NCBI GenBank assembly: GCA_039704465.1 | Contig: JASFAU010000004.1 | Location: forward strand, 186,001-250,000 | From: Plasmodiophora brassicae | Taxonomy: Eukaryota > Endomyxa > Phytomyxea > Plasmodiophorida > Plasmodiophoridae | Direction of reading: 5' to 3' | Length of the DNA stretch: 64,000 bases | In this document: piece after piece, positions 1 to 10,227 of the stretch | Numbering within the stretch: position 1 is the stretch's first letter | Layout of the letters: each line of letters opens with the position of its first letter | Position numbers and translations under genes: made by a program | The notes under the pieces: model-generated | Told to the model about the DNA's origin: nothing | Seen by the model: only the letters and a program-made list of their open reading frames with translations | Databases searched by the model: none

Positions 1-1612
1 CCAAGTCACCGATATCACCCATCGCCGAGCAGGCAGGAGCGAAGTGACCTAGAGACAAATCGTCAGAAGAGGAACAGAACTTAGCCGCTTATAGATACCA
101 GTTGACCGAATTGCAGCAGAAACCAGACGCCTGTCACCTTGTCGCGTGGGCATCATTGAGGAAAGCGTAGTGACCACAGTCTGAGTGCATGCGCGTTACA
201 TAAAGGCCGGCACACAAGCGTGTTGACAAACCGAATAGACTGGGCGGACCAGCTTGACATCGTTTACGCTGATGACGATCAACTCGGCCAGCTTAATCAA
301 ACGGTCAGGTTCACAAAAGCAGTGCAATCTCATCGGAACACGTACGTCCTGAACCACGTTTTCGAGAGCTCTCGTCGCAGACTTGGACACGTCATCATTA
401 CCCGACGTAATCCAGTGGGACAGTTGAGCCAACAGTTTCGGTGTGTCTTTGCAAATTAGCGGTCGAAAGAGCTTCGCGTGCCCACCCAGTAAACCGCACG
501 CAGCATGCAGAATAGCATATCTCGTGTGGGCGCGGTACGATAGAATAGAAATGATGACCTGACCGCACAACGTCAGCACATTGAAAACAACAAGTAATGA
601 ACCGTTAACAGCAGGACCCGGTAGATTCGCGAATATGATTTCTGGGACTCTGTACGAAGCCCAAGTTCGAACTGATCAGAAAAGGTATCCAGGAAATCAT
701 TCAGCCCAATGAGCGCTCCCTCGACGACAACGTTGCTGGGATCAGCAACACAGGCTGCGAGCTTTCCAGCTACAGAATGGGCAGTGCTCTGGGCGAGGAC
801 GGGGTATTTCTTGCACAACGTCGAAAGCACCTCCAGGACCGCCTTCTTCACTAACGGTGAACTAATCATTAACGTATCGCATTCGAGATAGCCAGTGGTC
901 TCACAGACATCTATCAGCGGAGAGTTTCGTCCAGGCACGCAGCTCAAAGATAAGCTCTTGCAGCAGCTGATCAACCTGAATAACCTGCGCTTCGTCGGGG
1001 TTGCTGTCTTCCAGCAGTTTCTTCATCACGTCGAAAGCGGCCAGGCGTGGCAGGCTCTGCTGCTCGGCACGAATGGCAATGCGAGCGGATTCCTATTATA
1101 CCACGTCGTCATCGCGTACTAAATGGTACCGCACGTGGGCATTACTGCAATTCCACCAATAAACGGTTTTACGGCGTCTGGTCCATACGTGTCGATCAAA
1201 GTCAGGATCAGGGCGAATATGTCCTTGCGAAGTTCAACCATCGGTTTCTCAGGTCGCTCCCTGACCAGGTCCATCGCAATAAGAAGTGATTCGCTTCCAG
1301 ACAGCAAATCCTTCAACCCCAGTTCTGCCATACGGAATCAACGACAACGTTCGTCGCGACGTTCACAATTCAAGGACCGATCTCATTGTCCCGGAACGCC
1401 TTCGCATTCGCCTCGACGGCAATGAACGACGCCTCAATCAGCTCCACGGCACGATCCCTGCAGGCCTGCAATAGAACGTGCAGAGCGTGACGAACGGCAA
1501 CGGCGGCGCTCTTCGACGCCACCGCTGGCGGCATGACGGTCCCGGCAGCAACGATTGCCGACGCTGCACTCACGCACTCATGCAGCTCTCCGGCCCCCTT
1601 TTTTCCCCAAAC
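1..1612 (-). CDS. PRKDC: DNA-PKcs homologue, N-terminal HEAT region (partial, runs off left edge)
   Basis: This encodes the start of a DNA-dependent protein kinase catalytic subunit, the PI3K-like kinase of non-homologous end joining. Exons read by eye on the minus strand are about 1612-1378, 1324-1146, 1092-939, 850-618, 558-346, about 291-232, 180-99 and 48-1, and the phases close at most joins. Spliced, they follow the vertebrate DNA-PKcs N terminus in order and spacing: VELRKDIFALILTLID, then SLPRLAAFDVMKKLLED, ELLKKAVLEVLSTLCKKYP, YAILHAACGLLGGHAKLFRP and RLVSAAIRSTGHFAPAC (human IAIRGYGLFAGPC). The family protein is about 4,000 residues, so most of it lies left of the window. The start codon is unclear: the first exon opens after a stop near 1630 without an ATG, so a short upstream exon is likely. 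A GCN1-type HEAT protein was considered but fits less well. See the separate kinase end near 28.7-29.9 kb. Confidence 0.7.
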
Positions 1613-2078
1613 TGTTTCGGCTTCTCTGACGTCCTATTCGAGAGGTAGTGGACACGGCGCATGACCACCGGGGAGGGGGCAGTTCTAGATAAGTATAAGT
1701 TCTGCCTTTGTTAAACGAAAACGACACGAAGAGCCGCGCTGCGACTGCAAAGTTGTTCTCCGGCGCAGTGCGGGACAAGACGGGAGGCGCGCAGCAAATC
1801 CGCATTGCGCCACGATCTGGCGGGTGATTCGAAGATGTCGCCGTCGGCGAGGTCGGTCATGTCTAGGGCCGAGCCCTGCAGATATACAGCCATATGCCCT
1901 AACATGGGGTGACGCGTTGCTGACGTCGGAGATGGGCAGTTTCCTGGCATTCGTCAAGCACAAACGGGACGCGTACGCCGCTCAGGTCGTTTGTTCCTCC
2001 CATCCTCCCGGTGCGGCGTACCTGCCGGACGGTGGATTCTCCAGAAATAGCCCGTGCGTGACATGCCGCGGCGCTCAC
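1613..2078. other. No convincing gene between DNA-PKcs start and first palindrome
   Basis: About 460 bases with overlapping open frames on both strands but no recognisable domain, splice structure or repeat. It may hold the promoter and first non-recognised exon of the minus-strand DNA-PKcs gene. Confidence 0.4.
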
Positions 2079-2901
2079 CCTGCGCACGGCCAGGCCGCAG
2101 TCCGCAGACCTGAAACCATTATTGCAAACGACTTCCGGGTTGCCCTAGCGCTGCATCTGTACGACGTATGGTTGCCCACCGTGTTAATCCTGTGTTTAAG
2201 CTAACGATGCTGTTAGACAAATGTCAGCATCATCTGTGTCATCTAACGAGTCCAGAGTCGTGGAGATTGGAAATGAACCCACTGTAACGCCAGCTCCATC
2301 GACTGCCGCGGCGAGCAGTAGCACATGGAAAAATTCTTCGTCTGACGTGAACTGCTTTATTGCGAACGATGCAAGCCATGCGGCGCCATGGTTCTGTCTT
2401 CCATGTGCATCAAAGAACAAATCGCGAACCGCCGTCAGTAGTGTTTAATCTTGCCCTGATTGACGGATATCGATGGGGTGTACAGGTCACTGTGTTCGCT
2501 GACGAGGTGGCGACGGAAGTTAGACGTGCTCTTAACCTTCCAACGCTGCGATTTGTTCTTTGATGCACATGGAAGACAGAACCATGGCGCCGCATGGCTT
2601 GCATCGTTCGCAATAAAGCAGTTCACGTCAGACGAAGAATTTTTCCATGTGCTACTGCTCGCCGCGGCAGTCGATGGAGCTGGTGTTACAGTGGATTCAT
2701 TTCCAATCTCCACGACTCTGGACTCGTTAGATGACACAGATGATGCTGACATTTGCCTAACAGCAACGTTAGCTTAAACACAGGATTAACACGGTGGGCA
2801 ACCATACGTCGTACAGATGCAGCGCTAGGGCAACCCGGAAGTCGTTTGCAATAATGGTTTCAGGTCTGCGGACTGCGGCCAGGCCCGTGCGCAGTCGGGA
2901 C
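2079..2901. repeat. Large palindrome 1 (fold-back), BED-finger element
   Basis: The left arm (about 2079-2425) is repeated inverted at about 2548-2901, nearly base for base, around a spacer of about 120 bases. Each arm encodes the same peptide beginning MSASSVSSNESRVVEIGNE, on the plus strand at left and the minus strand at right. A one-residue difference (P to S) and small indels show that the arms have begun to diverge. The structure is like a fold-back transposon or an inverted duplication of one end of a DNA transposon. Confidence 0.85.
2435..2752 (-). mobile_element. BED-type zinc-finger fragment of a DNA transposon
   Basis: A 105-residue frame starts MSASSVSSNESRVVEI and contains WFCLPCASKNKS followed by FRRHLVSEH. 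This gives C-x2-C plus H-x4-H with the aromatic W/F positions of a BED finger, the DNA-binding domain of many hAT transposases. Only this right-arm copy reads into the spacer and completes the finger; the plus-strand copy at 2221-2448 breaks off after the two cysteines. No transposase catalytic domain follows, so this is a remnant. Confidence 0.6.
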
Positions 2902-3047
2902 AGGCGGTCTGTCGATACTCGATGTACCGCAAACTCCCACAAGTCCGCTACGGCATCTACAAGTCCGTGACCCGGGTCGACTGGGAACCCCCACGGATAA
3001 GTCGGGTCGGGTCGGGTCGACCCGCTGCCATCTCTGCCCACCACCCG

Positions 3048-3150
3048 TGAATGAAAATATCGCGCATTGCGCTCCGTTGCGTTTCATTGCGCTCCGTTGC
3101 GCACCATTGCGTTGCGTTGCGCTCCGTTGCGCTCCGTTGCGGTCCATTCA
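3048..3150. repeat. Minisatellite of a 10-base GCGCTCCGTT-like unit
   Basis: Degenerate tandem copies of a roughly 10-base unit (GCGCTCCGTT / GCGTTTCATT / GCGCACCATT variants) fill this stretch. Just before it, at about 3000-3022, lies a short GGGTC run. The open frames here are artefacts of the repeat. Confidence 0.8.
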
Positions 3151-3310
3151 TTCGCGTGAAAACACGAACGTTGCGCGCGCAACGAAGCGCGCCAAGGACA
3201 AGAGGTGCCTTGTTTCGGATGCCGTGACGGAGTGCGAGAAGCCCAGCTGTCGGGCTTGCCGGGCATTTCGTTTGCGAGCAGATTCGAAATGGTGTTCCAG
3301 CCGTTGATAC

Positions 3311-3960
3311 ATAAGGTCGATGTAGATCGTGCCAGTCGGTACAGTTGGTTCGATTGGTCTGTCTAGCATGCATTCGCGTAGCTGTATTACGAAAACCTTA
3401 CTGCACTACGTAGCCGTCGACCGGGTTTCGGAGGGCTGTCATGCGCGCGGTCATCCTTACCTCGCGCATCAGATAGTCGCGACGCTGTATGGAAGGCGAG
3501 GCCCACCAGCGGCCGACGACGTATCGTGTCCATCTCCATTTCGTTGATCGAAGCGCCTCTTGGGCGACTGAAATCTGGGGTCTGTGTGTGGTAATCACTG
3601 TGCTGAATACGTTGTTCTGTTTAACACAGAGCAAACCAAGGAGAAAAAGCGCACAGTGATCAGTGTACAGATAAACCACACTCAGACCCCAGATTTCAGC
3701 CGCCCAAGAGACGCTGCGATCAACGCAATGGAGATGGACACGATAAGTCGTCGGCCGCTGGTGGGCCTCAAGCCTTCCATTCAGCGTCGCGACTATCTGA
3801 TGCGCGAGGCAAGGATGACCGCATGACAGCCCTCCGAAACCTGGTCGACGGCTACGTAGGTGCAGTCAGTAAGGTTTTCGTAATACAGCTACGCCAATGC
3901 ATGCTAGACAGACCAATCAAGTCGACTGTACCGACTGGCACGATCTACATCGACCTCATA
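3311..3960. repeat. Large palindrome 2
   Basis: The segment at about 3311-3605 is repeated inverted at about 3648-3960. The outer ends read ATAAGGTCGATGTAGATCG and the reverse complement CGATCTACATCGACCTCAT. The inner ends flank a spacer of about 50-100 bases that differs between arms by small indels. Both arms can be translated into the same peptide (PSIQRRDYLMRE), but no family was recognised. It has the same architecture as palindrome 1 only 400 bases away, with unrelated sequence. Confidence 0.85.
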
Positions 3961-4053
3961 CTGCTTCCACTGGGCTTCGCACCGATCCGCAACTCGTGGG
4001 TACGTCGAGTTCTGACTAGACCGCTGCGCGCCGAGTCCCGCTAGTCGCGCGCC

Positions 4054-6017
4054 ATGACGTCGGTCGCTGCGAGGGCGGTCGTTGCCCTGCTTTCGCTGTC
4101 CACCTGCGTCGCGTTCGGCGGCAGACGCGGTGCTCATCGTAACAGGAAGTAGGGCAACGCGGGCGTGCTGCCGGAGCAACGTTCCTGTAATCAGTGACGT
4201 ATTTCCCAGGGTGATGCCGGCTGGGTCGAACCCGGATGTTCGCCATGCTGTCGCGCATCTGGAACAGGCTCGTATTGTGCTGTGCGAAGTCGCGATGCAG
4301 CTGGCGATCCCCGACGAGCGGCAAGCCTTGACGTCGTTCCCGGCCCGCGAATTGCACGACGTCGCTCAGGCATCCACCCGCATGCCATCGTTCTTCAGCG
4401 ATTTCACTGTCGGCATGAGCGACCTATGCTGGATTATCGGGCAGTTTTACAAGGCACTGGATCCGTAAGATACATTCGCCAGACTGTGTGCGACTGATGA
4501 TGACCGGACACGGAACCTCCTCGATCGCCAGTCGACGTTCAACAAACCTGTCCGGACCGTGCGACGTCTGGTTGATCTGCCCAGCACCATCAGCCGGGCG
4601 CGAGACGCGAATTCGTCGACACGTCTCCGTTGCGATTCTGGAACCGAACGGACGTTCAAGCGCAGGACGTGCTCCGCGCCGCCGATCCATAACGAAGGAA
4701 TGCAGGATGCCTTGCGCGTTTGGAACGGCCTGTGGGTATCGGTGTTTCCCAGCATCATGCGCTATACCGAGACGCTTCGCGACTTCCACGTCCAGACGTT
4801 CTCACGTGCCGCGTCGGCTCGCGCTGAAACAGGGCCATGTCCAGACTGCAAGACGCGCACCGGACCGTCGATCACATCCCGCTACCTTGTTTGAAGGACC
4901 ATCTGCGCCTGGTCTGGTTGATGGGCTGTCGACGAAATCGGAAGTTGACCCGCTAACAGCCATCGACGGTGTCGAATCTGTTATCCTGGGCGTCGAGACG
5001 CCTGTTGCTGACGATATTGCAGCCCAGGGTCCAATCGGCACGGGTCGCTCTCAAAACCTCAGTGCCACACTGTCGATAGAGCTGGACCAGTTCCTGGAAC
5101 TCGTCCCGTGTCAACGGACCGAATACGCGCGCGACGCTTGAAACGCTCTGCTGAGGTTGACGTCCGCCGTCAGGAAGGTTTTCCCGGACGCGTCCGTTGT
5201 CACCACTGAATCGTTCGCGTACAACCTACACCTGTATTCGCCCTTCAGCGACCTGGACGTGATCGTGCTGCTTCCACATCTTCCCGCGGCGCTGGCCTCC
5301 CCATGGTCCACGAGCGTCTTCGCGATGAACGCGTCGTCGCCGACTCCACCTAGGTGCGCTCGGCAACGCCATTCCTTGTATGCGATTGACGAACCATCCC
5401 GTTGCGGTCGACCTTGCGTGGAACGTGGAGAGCGCCGCCAAGGTGAAACCGTTCATCGATGCGGCGCTGGACGCATTCCGCTTCTCCAGGCCTATCGTCT
5501 TGTATGTCAAGTATTACCTGCACGTCCAGGGCCTACGCGACCCGTTCCACGGTGGCAACGGATCGTACGTCCTCTCCATGCTGGTCATGCTTCATCTGCC
5601 GCAGGCAGGTTCCCGAGTCATGTCAACCTCATTTGCTGACAGCGTGTTCCGTACAGGTTAACTGGCAACGCCTGTTCAGAGTCAGTCGCCGCCTGTCTTC
5701 TGCGGTTCTTCGGCTTCTATGGGCATGAGTTCGACACCAGACAGCACTGCGTTTCGGAGGCGTCTGGCGGGCAGTTGGTCGCAAAGGTCCACCGTCCCAT
5801 GCGGTCACTGCGTGCCGCACCGTCCTGACATGCTTGCGGCGGCCAGAATCAGCTGACTGACCTGCCGCCTGGGCCCGCCCTGTGCGTGCTGGACCCGTCC
5901 GGCAACAACCTGAACATCGCGCTGACCGCGTTCAATTTCCCCGTCGTCCGAGCGCGCTTCGAGGCAACGTTCCATGCGCTCCGGAGCGCCTCGCTGCCTC
6001 TCGCGACAATTATCTGA
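4054..6017 (+). pseudogene. Degenerate copy of the secreted Trf4/5-like nucleotidyltransferase
   Basis: This is a tandem, decayed paralogue of the gene at 6307-8821. It keeps the same layout: an ATG at 4054 opening a hydrophobic leader (MTSVAARAVVALLSLSTCVA), a first intron ending near 4210, an N-terminal helical region (LEQARIVLCE), the nucleotidyltransferase core near 5160-5290 and the C-terminal piece LCVLDPSGNNLNIALTAFNF ending at the TGA at 6015-6017. It is broken by in-frame stops near 4466 and 5139 and by frameshifts near 5300-5380. The catalytic GS of the active site is ES here (VVTTESFAYNLHLYSPFSDL), so it would be inactive even if restored. Much of the acidic linker of the intact copy is missing. 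Confidence 0.7.
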
Positions 6018-6306
6018 GTCCCATTCGCTCGTCGCGCTTTGCATCATCAAATGAATCCAGGACGTCGTCCCATGCTTCCCGGGATCACGCTACAATCATA
6101 TATGTAGGCTCCGCAAAGCAAGCACGCAGTGCGACAGCGGCCGCCGCAGTGCCGCATGAGCTGCACTGCGCAGAGTTGCGGGGACGTACGAATCCCCGAC
6201 CCGGCTGCGTGAGGCGGCTATTCCTGGCGCGTCCTGCGACTGGTCGCACGGCGAGGCACGAACGCCGCCGCCTGCTGCTGCGGGCCGTTGGGCGCAGTTC
6301 GAATCA

Positions 6307-8821
6307 ATGGCGGGTGCTGCTGCGAGGATCGCTGTGGCCGCCCTGGCGGTCGTCGCCTGCCTGGCGCTCTGCAGCGACGGCGCTAAACGTAGCAAGCGCA
6401 GTGTGACGAACAAGTAGGTCGTACGTTGTGTGGATGCGCGCAATCGCGCCCTCTGACATATTGTCTGGTCCCAGGCGGGTGCCGTCCGCGTCCAACGCCG
6501 TCGTTCGTGATGCGGTTGTTCTGCTCGAGCAGGCGCGTATCATGCTGTGCGAAGCGGAGAAGCAACTGAATCTCCCAGGTCGGCGCCTGCCAATGACTTC
6601 CTTCCCGATGTCCAATCTGTACGCCGCTGCTGGGCAATTCCAACGTGTCCCCGAGTTGTTCACCGGGCTCACTATCATCGCGATCGAGCTACATTCCGTC
6701 GTGGTCGACCTGAGTAAGGCGCTGATGTCGCACGACAAGTTCGTGCGGATCTGCTCCGATGCCAATGTGGTGAAAGTCCTTGACGCCCGCCATAAGATCT
6801 TCGAAGAATCGGAACGTATGACCCGGGAGATTGTCGACCTGTCCAGGCGCATGAGCGCCACGCGCGATTCGCATTTCGCCGATGTCCCCCGGTTGCGATT
6901 CTGGAATTCGACCGACGTCCAGGCGCGTGATGTCCTCAACGCTGCCGACGAACTTCAACGTCAGATTGAGCACGACGAGGAGATGCTGGATACCGTCCGT
7001 CTTCGAAACGAGCTGTGGTCGATGGTGTTCCCGGGCATCTTGCGGTATACAGACTCGCTCTCCAAGCTTCTGGTCCACGTGTACTCGCGTTCCGCGTTGT
7101 GTCGCATGGAATGCGGCTCGAACTCCGACACCCTGGAATGGGCGAGCGCATTCATCTCCGGCTTGGAAGATATCCGAGACGCGCTGGAAACGCAGAACGG
7201 CCGGTGCAAATCGGCGGTCGATACCTTGGGTCGCGCCACCAGCAGACTCGACGAGGCGCACCGGACGATTGACCAAATCCGGTACCTGCTCGTGACGATC
7301 CCTGATGAGGAGACGCCCAAGAAGCAGAAGAAGAAGGTCCAGCAACCCGTGAATCATTCGCCTGTGTCGATATCGTCGGTCGACACGGCTGCTGTCACTG
7401 ATGATGAAGGGCCGCTTGTTCACGAGGTTCCCTGTGAAGACCACGTGTCCGCTGAAACACGCTTACCTGTTCCCGAGGACGATGGTGATGGCGCTCCGTC
7501 CGCGTCGTCTCAACAGACCAGCAGGCGCCAGCGTCGTCGGCACGCCGCAAGAAGGCGCTCGCGAGCCGAAAAGGACGTGTCCTGCGCGCAGGCCACCGAT
7601 GCTCCTTCTGACAAGCCCTCGTTGGAGTCACCACAGCAGGACCCTGTCCTAAACGTGTCGTCCCGATCGGAACCTGAAACTAAGCCTATCGATATGAAGG
7701 TTGAGTCGGCAATGTCAAGTCCCAGCGATCCAGAACCGGAACCCCAAACCAGCAGCGCCGTTGTCGACCCGGAGGTGTCAGTGGAGATGTCCCAGTCATC
7801 AGCGACGTCACGTCCAGGCGATCCAGAGCCGAAACCCGAAACCGCCATCGTCGACGTCGACTCGAAGGTGTCAGCGGAGCTATCCCAGTTCATGGCCATC
7901 GTCACGCGTAAACGTAACGAACATGCTGTCGCCGCCAACGACGCTTTCCGAACTTTGGCGTCCGTCATCAGGACGGTGTTTCCTGATGCGACCGTCGTCC
8001 CGACCGGGTCGTACGCCTATAAGTTGCACCTTTACACGCCGATCAGCGACCTGGACCTGGCCGTGTATCACCCGTCTATTCCGGCCACTCGGGGTCTTCC
8101 TCTTCTGCAAGAGTGCCTTCTGCGTGAACGTGTCGTCACGGCCGTCACCTACATTCGATCGGCGGCGCCGTTCCTGAAGGTGACAATGGCGAACCGTACG
8201 TTCCCTGTTGACATTGCCTGGAATGCGAAGAACGCCGCCAGGGTGGCATCCATGCTCGACACGGTGAAACAGAACTTCGCCTTCAGCGTTATCGTCCTGT
8301 ACGTCAAGTATTACCTGCACTCGCTGGGGCTCAATTCCCCTTTCCATGGGGGAATCGGGTCCTATCTGCTCTACATGCTCGTCATTTTCCATCTGCAGGT
8401 AGGACGACGATCGTGCATCGGCGTTAATAGATGAAGCTGACACGTTGCGCGCTGCAGGCGAACCATGCCGTTTGCTCAGGATCGGCCGGCGCCTGCCTTC
8501 GCTGGTTCTTCGGGTTCTACGGGCGCGAATTCAACGCCGACAGATACTGCATTTCGGTGACAGGCGGCAGTGCGATCATTGACAAGGTTTGCTTGAGGAC
8601 ACTCTTCGTCCCGGTTCGTGTCACTGATTATTCGTCTACGCGCGCAGACCCGCCTGGAAGGCGTTCCTACGACCGGCCTATGCGTGTTGGACCCGTTCAA
8701 CGACAACGTCAACATCGGCCTGACGGCATTCAATTTTCCGGTCATTCGCGCGCGCTTCCATGACCTGTTCGTGGCACTGTCGCGTTCCCAACCCGCATCG
8801 TTGCCGCTGCCGACGGCCTGA
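6307..8821 (+). CDS. Trf4/5-like (non-canonical poly(A) polymerase) nucleotidyltransferase with signal peptide
   Basis: Four exons with closing phases: 6307-6413, 6475-8398, 8458-8586 and 8648-8821. Exon 1 encodes a clear signal peptide (MAGAAARIAVAALAVVACLA, then charged residues). A helical region of unknown fold follows (about residues 37-300), then an acidic, Pro/Ser-rich linker. The catalytic core has GSYAYKLHLYTPISDLDLAV, giving the GS motif and the DxD metal pair, with the third acidic residue in FPVDIAWN. The PAP/OAS1 substrate-binding region reads LNSPFHGGIGSYLLYMLVI, followed by FFGFYGREFN, as in Trf4/PAPD5. Family members add A or U tails to RNA in the nucleus; a leader peptide is unexpected and suggests secretion or an endomembrane location. 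A dead tandem copy lies just upstream. The catalytic assignment is strong. Substrate and location are not known. Confidence 0.75.
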
Positions 8822-9428
8822 CGTCGCAACGCTGACCGGGCCCGTTGACGATCAGAACCTACCCAAATACATGCCTTGCTTTACCACTAGGGGGATCATC
8901 GAAGTTCCGATCGTTGTCGTGCATGAGCCGACCGGAGCGGGTCGTAGTCGAGTTCCGGACGTTCGTGAGGCCAGAACCGTTGCCCGGACGTCGTCCACAC
9001 CGACGCGACCGAGCTTGTACGCGCGCTGCGCGACGCCGTAGTTCGCAATCGCAGTGCAGGATCCGCGTCGCGACTCGCGGGATGATCGTGGCGTCAGCGG
9101 CACGGCGATCTGCGTCGGGGCGGGGGGCGCCCGCCAGGGCTCCAGGTTCAAAATCCAGACCTGGATTGGCAGCGGCTGGCGCGGCGGGCGTCCTAAAACG
9201 GCGCTCCTGCCAGAGCTGGTGGCAAACGGACAGCGTGGCGCGTCAAAGTCCGCAGGGCGCTGCCAGTGCGGCATGGGGGCGGGGCCACTGCGCGCTGCGC
9301 GCCCCGTGCCTGCCTGGCCCTGGGGTCGCCTATCGGCGCCGCCCATTACCGCAATCGGCGCGCGTGCTGCCACATCTCCGCCCGCATCATCATCATCGTC
9401 GTCCGTCATCCCGACGCGCGCGGCAGCA
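8822..9428. other. Gap with a long minus-strand open frame, no recognised gene
   Basis: A minus-strand frame is open from about 9370 to 8852 (ending VVKQGMYLGRF). It is continuous with an antisense shadow of the next gene, and its composition is Arg/Pro-rich as expected from GC-rich noncoding DNA. No domain or convincing splice site was seen, so I do not call it a gene. Confidence 0.35.
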
Positions 9429-9873
9429 ATGACGAACTGGGATGACTGCAACCCGAAGCGCATCCTGGGCGCCTCCAGCTGGGTCGGGCAGCGCGTCGAG
9501 ATCATCTCGCAGAAGAACCGCGGCCAGGTCGGCATCATCAGTCGAAGGTACGGGTATCGGCGCACCGGTGCGCATGCGGGCACGCGCTGACTGGTGTTTG
9601 CAATACAGTGGGCATGGGTTCTACGCGGTCGAGCTGGAGAACGGGCAGGGCGTGCTGATGAAGCGGGCCGGCGAACTGGAACTGTGCGGCGGAGGACGCG
9701 ACGAGGACGCCAAACTCTGGAAGGCGGCGACGATCCTGCTCTGCATCGCCGAGACAAACAAGCAGCGCCGCCAGAAGGCCGCCAAGAAGCGCGAAATGAT
9801 GATGATGGCCGCCCAGCAACAAGCCAACGTATCGGCCATGGCCGCCTTCGCCTCGGCGTGCACATCCTCATGA
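9429..9873 (+). CDS. Small protein with SH3/KOW-like N terminus, unknown function
   Basis: Two exons, 9429-9547 and 9609-9873, are joined by a 61-base GT-AG intron with a CTGAC branch site; the phase closes across AG|T. The product has about 127 residues. Residues 17-60 (WVGQRVEIISQKNRGQVGII, then GHGFYAVELENGQGVLMKR) alternate like a small beta-barrel of KOW/SH3 type, with the basic-glycine turn KNRGQVG. The C-terminal half is a basic helix (NKQRRQKAAKKREMMMM). A nucleic-acid or chromatin role is possible but is inference; I do not recognise a named family. Confidence 0.6.
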
Positions 9874-10227
9874 CCGTCACCCGCGACGGTTCGTGACTCC
9901 CCGCGAGTTTCACATCTCCTGCCGTTTCCCTTGCATTCATAATCACATTATTAGAACGATTATACATTATTGAATCGTTGCCGTGCGACACATTCGATCA
10001 GCTGCAGACCCGTGTTGTGCAAAAGAGGCGCGAACTGGATAGCGGGCTGGGAGCGACACCAAAAACCGTCCCGTCGTGCCCGGTCACGGTGACAGGGCGG
10101 CGTCCAGTGCCCTAAATATACAGCTCCGCAGTGCGCACGCGTCAGTCACGGACTGGGCGGGCGGATCGGTTGCAGACTGCGCAGCTGCTGGGGCGACGGA
10201 CACGGTGTCGCGGCTCGTCGCTGGGTC
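9874..10227. other. Intergenic, AT-richer than surroundings
   Basis: No gene seen. The stretch at about 9935-9985 is AT-rich (ATAATCACATTATTAG), unusual in this GC-rich window. It probably contains the 3' end of the previous gene and the promoter of the HPt gene. Confidence 0.4.

Noticed and set aside
1..1612. GCN1-type HEAT protein as identity of the first gene
   Set aside because: One exon looks GCN1-like, but the run of exons in order (VELRKDIF, SLPRLAAFDVMKKLL, AAIRSTGHFAPAC) matches DNA-PKcs better, and a DNA-PKcs C terminus exists in the same window.
8852..9991. A 379-codon minus-strand open frame
   Set aside because: Its upper half is exactly antisense to the small two-exon gene at 9429-9873, which has a closing intron and protein-like composition. 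The frame is Arg/Pro-rich, typical of GC-rich antisense.
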